From the NCBI RefSeq assembly GCF_031928785.1, contig NZ_JARQAL010000001.1: 64,000 bases of DNA; one strand, 5' to 3'. The translations under genes were made by a program, and so were the position numbers. This stretch comes from Enterococcus_C asini_A (lineage in GTDB: Bacteria; Bacillota; Bacilli; Lactobacillales; Enterococcaceae). The notes under the pieces are model-generated. The model searched no databases. It worked only from the letters and a program-made list of their open reading frames with translations, and was not told the origin of the DNA. Positions 58,775 to 64,000 of the stretch are shown here, piece after piece (position 1 is the stretch's first letter; each line of letters starts with the position of its first letter).

Positions 58775-58817
58775 TTGACAAAAAGTAATCACTTATTTAC
58801 TATTTAAATAGTAATCA
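58775..58817 (+). promoter_or_regulatory. Promoter and palindromic operator of the XRE regulator
   Basis: TTGACA (58775-58780) and TACTAT (58798-58803), 17-base spacer. A perfect 18-base palindrome of TTACTATTT/AAATAGTAA (58797-58814) covers the -10 and start site, and AGTAATCA occurs at 58784 and 58810. The adjacent regulator very likely represses itself here. Confidence 0.75.
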
Positions 58818-58847
58818 GTTCGTTACATTTTGGAAAGGACTAGCTAC

Positions 58848-59051
58848 ATGATTAAAAATCGAATTAAAGTATTACGGGCAGAGCGAAATTGGACGCAAGC
58901 AGATTTAGCCGAGCGGGTGGGAATCTCTCGACAAGCAGTAATTTCCATTGAAAAGTACAAATATACACCATCTTTAGACTTGGCATTTTCCATTGCCAAA
59001 GCGTTTGAAGTAGATATTAATGAAGTTTTTAAACAGGAGGTCGAAAAATAG
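58848..59051 (+). CDS. XRE-family transcriptional regulator
   Basis: The 67-residue protein is a single Cro/CI helix-turn-helix domain: W-T-Q-A-D-L-A-E-R-V-G-I-S-R-Q-A-V near residues 16-32 and an I-N-E-V-F end. It belongs to the short YvaO/YozG-like XRE proteins. The ATG at 58848 follows AAAGGA; an upstream in-frame ATG lacks a ribosome-binding site. The membrane protein gene overlaps its stop by one base. It probably controls this pair and perhaps the ABC transporter downstream. Confidence 0.9.
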   Translation: MIKNRIKVLRAERNWTQADLAERVGISRQAVISIEKYKYTPSLDLAFSIAKAFEVDINEVFKQEVEK

Positions 59052-59377
59052 TGAAGCTAGTGATTTTATTAGGGTTAGTTTTGATTGGGAGTTTTATTTA
59101 CGTGACGAATCAATTCAAAGAGACAAAAAAAGTAGCATACAAAAACGATGAACGCTGGCAACAAATCCGTTTAAAAGCCGATAAAGTGGTTTTGTCCTAT
59201 ATTAATCTTGTGGTGGGACTGGTGTGTGTTGGCTTTTTTGTGGCAGATTTCGTATTGGATCAGGGGACGTCGGTTACCATTGCTATTATCCATGCATTGT
59301 TCATAGCCTTTTTTGTTTTAGCCTTACGATATCCTGTAGAATACTGTGCGCTCCGTTACTTTGATCAAAAAATATGA
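59051..59377 (+). CDS. Small membrane protein paired with the XRE regulator
   Basis: The 108-residue product starts with GTG sharing a base with the regulator stop; AGGAGGTCG is 7 bases upstream. It has three hydrophobic segments (about 2-18, 50-68, 74-93) and a charged loop with K-N-D-E-R-W. XRE plus small membrane protein pairs are common in Firmicutes, often beside ABC exporters. I cannot assign a family with certainty. The membrane protein may modulate the regulator in response to envelope signals (inference). Confidence 0.7.
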   Translation: MKLVILLGLVLIGSFIYVTNQFKETKKVAYKNDERWQQIRLKADKVVLSYINLVVGLVCVGFFVADFVLDQGTSVTIAIIHALFIAFFVLALRYPVEYCALRYFDQKI

Positions 59378-59418
59378 TGCGGGAATGGATTGGCTTTTCA
59401 TACAACCATCAATCAATT

Positions 59419-59448
59419 TTGCATTGTGGGATTGTTATTTGCTACACT
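59419..59448 (+). promoter_or_regulatory. Promoter of the ABC exporter genes
   Basis: TTGCAT (59419-59424) and TACACT (59443-59448), 18-base spacer, TGC before the -10. Confidence 0.6.
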
Positions 59449-59513
59449 AGAAGAGAATTTATACGCTGAATTCATTGAGTGGGGTTAGATTTTAAAAATA
59501 AGGGAGTGTTAAT

Positions 59514-60413
59514 ATGCTGCAAGTAGAGCACTTGGAAAAGTCTTTTGGGGATTACAAAGCGGTGGCCGATTTATCCTTTGAGATTCAAGCAGGCAGTATT
59601 ATGGGGTTAATTGGTCAAAATGGAGCGGGGAAAACCACTACTTTTCGCTTGATTTTGGATTTTTTAAAAGCCGATAAAGGTCGAGTTTTGTGGAATGGTC
59701 AACCGATTAGTGCTAAAGAATACGATATCATTGGCTATTTACCAGAAGAGCGGGGGCTGTATCCTAAAGTCAGCATTGAAGAGCAGTTGGTCTTTTTCGC
59801 AGAATTGCGAGGGAAAAAGCGCAAAGAAATTTTGCCGAAAATCGACGAGTGGATGGAACGTTTTCAAGTTAAAGGCAAGAAAACCGATAAAGTGAAATCT
59901 CTATCAAAAGGCAATCAACAAAAAGTGCAATTGATTGCTACATTAATCCATGAGCCTAAGTTAGTGATTTTAGATGAGCCTTTTAGTGGACTGGATCCGG
60001 TGAATGCAGAGCTTTTAAAAGACGGTATCATTCAGCTGAAAAAACAGGGTTCCTGTGTCATTTTTTCTTCCCATAACATGGACAATGTGGAGAAAATTTG
60101 TGATCATTTAATCATGTTAAACAATGGCTGCACGGTGTTAAATGGGAAGGTTCATGAAATTCGGGAATCCTTTGGGCGGACAAAATTGTTTTTGGAATCT
60201 CATTTAACTAAAGAAGAACTAGCTATTTTACAAGGTGTCGAAAAGGTTGCTGACCGGGAAGATGGCAGTTTGGAATTGACTTTAGCTGATCCCGAAGTAG
60301 GCAAAGAAATCTTTATGCGAGCTACCCAAGATGGCTATATTCCCATGTTTAATCAGCAACCACCAACCTTAGAAGAAATCTTTAAATGGAAAGCAGGTGA
60401 TCTTCATGAGTAA
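59514..60413 (+). CDS. ABC exporter ATPase, NatA/YhaQ-like
   Basis: The 299-residue ATPase has Walker A GQNGAGKTT near 37-45, a degenerate signature LSKGNQQKV, Walker B LVILDEPFSGLDP and a C-terminal extension of about 80 residues, typical of DrrA/NatA-type exporters. In Bacillus NatAB extrudes sodium; YhaQP homologues have unknown cargo. AAGGGAGTG precedes the ATG. It overlaps the permease gene by 8 bases. Confidence 0.88.
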   Translation: MLQVEHLEKSFGDYKAVADLSFEIQAGSIMGLIGQNGAGKTTTFRLILDFLKADKGRVLWNGQPISAKEYDIIGYLPEERGLYPKVSIEEQLVFFAELRGKKRKEILPKIDEWMERFQVKGKKTDKVKSLSKGNQQKVQLIATLIHEPKLVILDEPFSGLDPVNAELLKDGIIQLKKQGSCVIFSSHNMDNVEKICDHLIMLNNGCTVLNGKVHEIRESFGRTKLFLESHLTKEELAILQGVEKVADREDGSLELTLADPEVGKEIFMRATQDGYIPMFNQQPPTLEEIFKWKAGDLHE

Positions 60414-61662
60414 GTTTTGGGTGATTGCTGGGGATGTGTACAAGAAAAATGTAAAATCGGTCAGTTTTGCGATTTTGATTTTAGCACCATTTCTCTTTGG
60501 GGTCTTTTTCTGGTTTATAAACAATGTGGCCGGTGGTAGTGATTTAAATAAAATCGGTGTTTATAGCGAGACTAGTGAAGTGGTCAAAGCCTTTAGCCAG
60601 ATGGAAAATAAAGACTACCAGTTTGTCACCTTAGACAGTGAGAACTCTGGGGAAAAAGAGTTGAAAGCCGAAAAAATCGACGCTTACCTCGTCTTAGAAA
60701 TAACAAAAGAAAAAGTCAAAGGAACGATTTACGCTGAGTCTTCGGTGGGAACGACTTTACAGATGACGTTACAAGAAATGTTGAACAGTATGCAAAGAAG
60801 TACTAGAGCAACAGCGTTAGGTTTAAGTGGGGAGCAAGTGGCCCAGCTAGATGAACCGGCAGACTTCACTACTCAAAAGGTTAGTTTCGCCTCAGATGGT
60901 ACAATGGACGAAAAAGCGGATTACAGTGATATTCAAAGCATGGTTGCCATGGTAGCTACGATTTTACTTTTAGTTTTTATCATGACCTATGCCAGTATCA
61001 TTGCCCAAGAAATTGCTTCAGAAAAAGGGACACGGATTATGGAAATCATTTTGTCCAGTACGAAAGCCCAAACGCACTACTACGGGAAATTGGTAGGAGT
61101 GTTGTTAGTTGCTTTGACGCAAATGGTGATTTACGCTTTGATGTTTGGCATTGGCTGGCAAAAATTCAAAGACATGGAAATGGTGCAAAACGTGATTGGC
61201 GGGTTGTCATTGGAAAAAGTCTTTGGCCCATTCTTGATTTTCACCGTGATTTTCGTAATGTTGGGGATTTTGATTTATTCTGTGTTGGCTGCTTTATGTG
61301 GCTCTTTGGTGAATAAAGCTGAAGATACCGCCAAGGCCATTGTGCCAGTGACTTATTTATCCATGGCGGGTTACTTTATCGCTTATTTAATGGGGTTAAT
61401 GGATCCTCACAGCGCTGTCTTAAAAGTTTCCTCTTATATTCCTTTCTTTTCTAGTTTCTCTATGCCGGTGCGTTTAGCCTCGGATACCGCTACTATCGGC
61501 AATGGCATCGTCTCTGTGGTAATCTTGCTAGTGGTAACATTGGTGATGATGTTCTTATCAGCAGGACTCTACAAATCAAACGTTTTAGTCTACAATGACA
61601 ACGGCGCTTGGGCAGCCTTAAAACAATCTTGGGTGCTTTTAAAAAATGAAAAAAAGAAATAA
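60406..61662 (+). CDS. ABC-2 type exporter permease, NatB/YhaP-like
   Basis: The ATG at 60406 follows CAGGTGA; a GTG at 60397 overlaps that site. The 418-residue protein has one N-terminal membrane helix (about 16-38), an external domain (about 40-175) and five or six further helices with the ABC-2 motif A-S-E-K-G-T-R-I-M-E-I-I near 205. This is the layout of NatB. Cargo unknown; sodium, drug or peptide export are possible. Confidence 0.88.
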   Translation: MSKFWVIAGDVYKKNVKSVSFAILILAPFLFGVFFWFINNVAGGSDLNKIGVYSETSEVVKAFSQMENKDYQFVTLDSENSGEKELKAEKIDAYLVLEITKEKVKGTIYAESSVGTTLQMTLQEMLNSMQRSTRATALGLSGEQVAQLDEPADFTTQKVSFASDGTMDEKADYSDIQSMVAMVATILLLVFIMTYASIIAQEIASEKGTRIMEIILSSTKAQTHYYGKLVGVLLVALTQMVIYALMFGIGWQKFKDMEMVQNVIGGLSLEKVFGPFLIFTVIFVMLGILIYSVLAALCGSLVNKAEDTAKAIVPVTYLSMAGYFIAYLMGLMDPHSAVLKVSSYIPFFSSFSMPVRLASDTATIGNGIVSVVILLVVTLVMMFLSAGLYKSNVLVYNDNGAWAALKQSWVLLKNEKKK

Positions 61663-61667
61663 AGACA

Positions 61668-61710
61668 ACACGCCAAAGCTCTTTTATAAAAAGGGCTCTG
61701 GCGTGTTTTT
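61668..61710 (+). terminator. Terminator after the exporter permease
   Basis: ACACGCCA / TGGCGTGT (61668-61675 with 61699-61706), inner AGCTCTT/AAGGGCT pairs, then five T in total. Confidence 0.85.
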
Positions 61711-61810
61711 GATAGAGTATGGAAAAGTGCCACAAGTAAAATTTCATAGTACCAAATCTAACTATGTTTGGCTTTAGGAATTTGTTCAGTCTTTACTACT
61801 GGTTGCATAA

Positions 61811-62521
61811 TTACAGTTGTTGAACAAAGAAGTCAAATATTTTTTGTTCACTCGAAATGTTTTGACAAGTTAATTCCGGATGCCACTGGACGCCAAGAAT
61901 GCGTTGTTCTGGATTTTCAACAGCTTCAATCACCCCGTCTGGTGCTTGGGCAATCACTTTAAGCCCTTTGCCTAGCGTGTTGATTGTCTGATGATGAAAA
62001 GAATTCACTTGATAGTTTTCCGGCAAAAATTTTCCTAGTAAACTTGTGGTATCGATTTTTACGGGATGGGTGGGCTGGCTAAAGGAAGTGGGAAGTTGGA
62101 CGTGTTTTAACGTTGTATCAGGACGTAAGCTTAAATCTTGATACAAGTTTCCGCCTAAGGCCACATTTAATAACTGCATGCCCCGACAAATGGCTAAAAT
62201 GGGCTTTTGCTGTGTCAACGCTTCCTCAATTAAAGCCAGCTCAAAAGCATCCCGCACAGGATCAATGGCGCCTAGTTTTTCATGGGGTAATTCTTGGTAG
62301 CATCTAGGGTCTACGTCTTGTCCGCCAATTAACAAGAGCTTATCAATACTTGCGACATAGTCTTTTGCATCTGACTCTTGTCCAATAGGCAAAAGCCAAG
62401 GCAGCCCCCCAGCTTGTCTAATCCCTTCCACAAAATTTCGGGGAGTGTAACTTATCCAGTGGGCTTCACTGGCTTCAATCATCGTGCGTTGGTTGCTGCT
62501 AATGCCAATCCGTGGTTCCAC
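61811..62521 (-). CDS. Gamma-glutamyl-gamma-aminobutyrate hydrolase family (class I glutamine amidotransferase-like)
   Basis: The GTG at 62521 (236 residues) is chosen because AAGGAGG is 7 bases upstream; a TTG two codons earlier is too close. The nucleophile elbow AICRGMQ has Cys112, and QWHPE near the C-terminus gives the catalytic His and Glu. This matches PuuD-like peptidase C26 proteins, which cleave gamma-glutamyl amides; the true substrate here is unknown. It follows the glyoxalase gene by 17 bases and is probably cotranscribed. Confidence 0.87.
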   Translation of the reverse strand: MEPRIGISSNQRTMIEASEAHWISYTPRNFVEGIRQAGGLPWLLPIGQESDAKDYVASIDKLLLIGGQDVDPRCYQELPHEKLGAIDPVRDAFELALIEEALTQQKPILAICRGMQLLNVALGGNLYQDLSLRPDTTLKHVQLPTSFSQPTHPVKIDTTSLLGKFLPENYQVNSFHHQTINTLGKGLKVIAQAPDGVIEAVENPEQRILGVQWHPELTCQNISSEQKIFDFFVQQL

Positions 62522-62538
62522 AAGCAAACCTCCTTACC

Positions 62539-62913
62539 CTATTTTTCTCGAATCACTTCAATCTTATAGCCATCAGGATCGGTAATGAAGTAATAAGAAG
62601 GGCTAGTTCCTGGCAGACCTTTTAAGTCAGTGACAGTAAAACCTGCTGCTTGATGTTTTTCGTGAAGGACTTCTAAATCAGCAACAGCAATAGCGATGTG
62701 GCCATAGCCATCCCCTAAATCATAACCGGGATGATCGTAGTTATAAGTCAATTCTAATTCATAATCATCCTCAGGCAAGGTTAAGTAAACCAAAGTAAAT
62801 TTGTTCTCCGGAAAATCCCGGCGACGGCTTTCCACAAAATCGAAAGCTCCTTGATAGAATGTTAAAGAAGCCTCTAAGTCTTTGACACGGACACAAGTAT
62901 GGGCCATTTTCAT
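62539..62913 (-). CDS. gloA: Glyoxalase I (lactoylglutathione lyase)
   Basis: GloA converts the hemithioacetal of methylglyoxal and a thiol to the lactoyl thioester. The 124-residue VOC protein has the family ligands H5 (M-A-H-T-C-V-R-V), Glu in Y-E-L-E-L-T-Y-N, His in G-Y-G-H-I-A and Glu in Y-K-I-E-V-I, plus the conserved D-P-D-G-Y-K. AAAGGATGAG precedes the ATG. Enterococci can make glutathione, so the substrate is plausible. A gamma-glutamyl hydrolase-like gene lies downstream in the same unit. Confidence 0.9.
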   Translation of the reverse strand: MKMAHTCVRVKDLEASLTFYQGAFDFVESRRRDFPENKFTLVYLTLPEDDYELELTYNYDHPGYDLGDGYGHIAIAVADLEVLHEKHQAAGFTVTDLKGLPGTSPSYYFITDPDGYKIEVIREK

Positions 62914-63086
62914 AAGTTCTCATCCTTTCTTCGTACACAGTGAGTAATTTAGTACAGGCAACTTGCCTATTACTTTCATCTTACCATAAGAGGAATTTTG
63001 TGGAGAAGAAATACGCTTTTTCTTGTATCAAAGGCTTTCTTTCGGTAAACTTAGGGGAAAAGCAGATAGTAGGGGGATGTTTGGAC

Positions 63087-63524
63087 GTGGTACCAATTTT
63101 TGGGGAAAAAGAAGTGGGAAAGAATTATCAAGATCGTTTTGGAGCTTATGTAGTAATTCCAAATCAACAGGGAGAATTGGTTTTAGTCCAAGCACCAAAT
63201 GGGGCGTATTTTTTACCTGGTGGTGAAATTGAAGCCGGAGAAAATCATGTGGAAGCCATTGAGCGGGAAATGTTGGAAGAAGTCGGCTTTGAAGTAGTCT
63301 TGGGGGACTACTTTGGCGAAGCGGTGGAATACTTTTATTCTCGCCACCGGGATACTTATTTTCAACACCCGGGGTATTTTTATGCAGTGACAAGCTTTAA
63401 AAAAGTGGCAGAACCTACAGAAACCACCAATGTAATCGAGTGGCATACTCCTAAAGAAGCTTTAGCGTTATTAAAGCGGGGGAGCCATCGTTGGGCTGTC
63501 GAACAGTGGTTAAAAAAGCAGTAG
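63087..63524 (+). CDS. NUDIX hydrolase
   Basis: The NUDIX box G-G-E-I-E-A-G-E-N-H then R-E-M-L-E-E-V-G-F fits the GX5EX7REUXEEXGU consensus, so the protein hydrolyses a nucleoside diphosphate-linked substrate. The start is uncertain. GTG at 63087 is chosen because AGTAGGGGGA lies 9 bases upstream and gives a normal 145-residue domain protein. The frame stays open to 62940 but the extra 49 residues look non-coding and have no ribosome-binding site. Substrate unknown. Confidence 0.8.
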   Translation: MVPIFGEKEVGKNYQDRFGAYVVIPNQQGELVLVQAPNGAYFLPGGEIEAGENHVEAIEREMLEEVGFEVVLGDYFGEAVEYFYSRHRDTYFQHPGYFYAVTSFKKVAEPTETTNVIEWHTPKEALALLKRGSHRWAVEQWLKKQ

Positions 63525-63551
63525 CATCGAAAAAAGCAAAGATACTAAATT

Positions 63552-63604
63552 AAAGAACCACTACTTTTCTCAAGTTATTCTTGAGAGAGTAGTGGTTCTT
63601 TTTG
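63552..63604. terminator. Bidirectional terminator between the NUDIX and HAD genes
   Basis: AAAGAACCACTACT pairs with AGTAGTGGTTCTTT, with an inner TCTCAAG/CTTGAGA helix; U-run on both strands. Confidence 0.9.
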
Positions 63605-63642
63605 ATTGTGCTTCAATTGTGGGCTAGTTGCCTAGAAGAGAA

Positions 63643-64000
63643 TTACAGTACATATTGCTCCACAACCAATGCTACGCCATCTTCATCATTTGAGGCAGTT
63701 TCTACATCGGCAGCTTCTTTAACTAAGTCAATGGCATTGGCCATGGCCACGCCGATACCCGCGTAGTCAATCATGGTTAAATCATTTTCATTGTCCCCAA
63801 TGGCCATTACTTCATCGGCAGTTAACTCTAAATGGCTAGCCAATTGGGCCAAAGCCACGCCTTTACTTGCTCCTGGATGAAGGACTTCCAAGTAAAATGG
63901 TGCGCTTTTGACAACCGTATAGCGTTCGCGGAAGTCAGCAGGGAGTTGTGCAATGGCAGCATCCAAAATTTCTGGTTCATCAATCATCATCATTTTGATC
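63643..64000 (-). CDS. Cof-type HAD hydrolase (3' part, cut by the window edge)
   Basis: Only the C-terminal 119 or so residues are in the window; the frame continues open past 64000. The section K-M-M-M-I-D-E-P-E belongs to the end of the cap domain of Cof-type sugar phosphatases. GDNENDLTM is HAD motif IV (metal-binding Asp residues) and S-K-G-V-A-L carries the motif III Lys. Members dephosphorylate sugar phosphates or flavin precursors; substrate not predictable. Confidence 0.85.
   Translation of the reverse strand, partial: IKMMMIDEPEILDAAIAQLPADFRERYTVVKSAPFYLEVLHPGASKGVALAQLASHLELTADEVMAIGDNENDLTMIDYAGIGVAMANAIDLVKEAADVETASNDEDGVALVVEQYVL

Noticed and set aside
62940..63086. Longer NUDIX protein starting at 62940
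   Set aside because: The extra stretch has no ribosome-binding site and begins within the promoter region shared with the divergent gloA gene.

Overview
The window is chromosomal DNA of a low-to-mid GC, Gram-positive, fermentative coccus, most likely an Enterococcaceae member (Enterococcus or a close relative). Evidence: the gene orders secG-esterase-rnr-smpB, atpBEFHAGDC, DUF1146-murA-EpuA-yidD and rnhC-zapA-cvpA-mutS2-trxA-uvrC; an Enterococcus hirae-style copYZAB operon with two cop boxes; strong AGGAGG-type ribosome-binding sites; many U-tailed terminators. The species call is inference from remembered synteny, not from a database search. No insertion sequence, phage gene, rRNA or CRISPR array was seen.

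Layout. 0-3 kb: AIM24 protein, alpha/beta hydrolase, a 4Fe-4S mini-protein paired with a small GNAT (a yjdI-yjdJ-like pair). 2.7-6.8 kb: secG, esterase, RNase R and SmpB (protein export and trans-translation/RNA decay). 7.1-13.9 kb: complete F1Fo ATP synthase operon. 14-17.9 kb: a stand-alone divergent purC, then DUF1146, murA, a 58-residue EpuA-like membrane protein, yidD and a GNAT. 18.0-23.4 kb: branched-chain amino acid ABC transporter livJHMGF behind a CodY-like box, ending in a CBS-ACT protein. 23.6-25.2 kb: DUF2969, tRNA-Tyr, tRNA-Gln, galM. 25.3-30.6 kb: copYZAB, whose CopB has a tandemly duplicated His/Met-rich metal-binding head. 30.7-33.5 kb: orphan Phd/YefM-like protein, a membrane protein, an aminotransferase. 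33.7-39.5 kb: BceRS/BceAB-type two-component system and ABC transporter, then a stand-alone pstS with PhoP-box-like repeats. 39.5-51.3 kb: a redox module. 51.3-58.8 kb: VOC, rnhC, zapA, cvpA, mutS2, trxA, uvrC. 58.8-64 kb: XRE regulator with membrane protein and ABC exporter, glyoxalase and peptidase-like genes, NUDIX, and a HAD phosphatase cut by the right edge.

The standout is the 39.5-51.3 kb module: a trimeric NAD(P)-linked [FeFe] hydrogenase (HydC-HydB-HydA), a flavodoxin, an NfnAB-like ferredoxin/NADH:NADP transhydrogenase and pyruvate:ferredoxin (flavodoxin) oxidoreductase. Together they would take electrons from pyruvate to a low-potential carrier and on to H2, NADH or NADPH. This is clostridial-style metabolism in a lactic-acid-bacterial backbone. 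The hydrogenase promoter region carries a near-perfect Fur-type box and a cre-like site, suggesting iron and carbon-catabolite control. The HydEFG maturases an active [FeFe] hydrogenase needs are not in this window.
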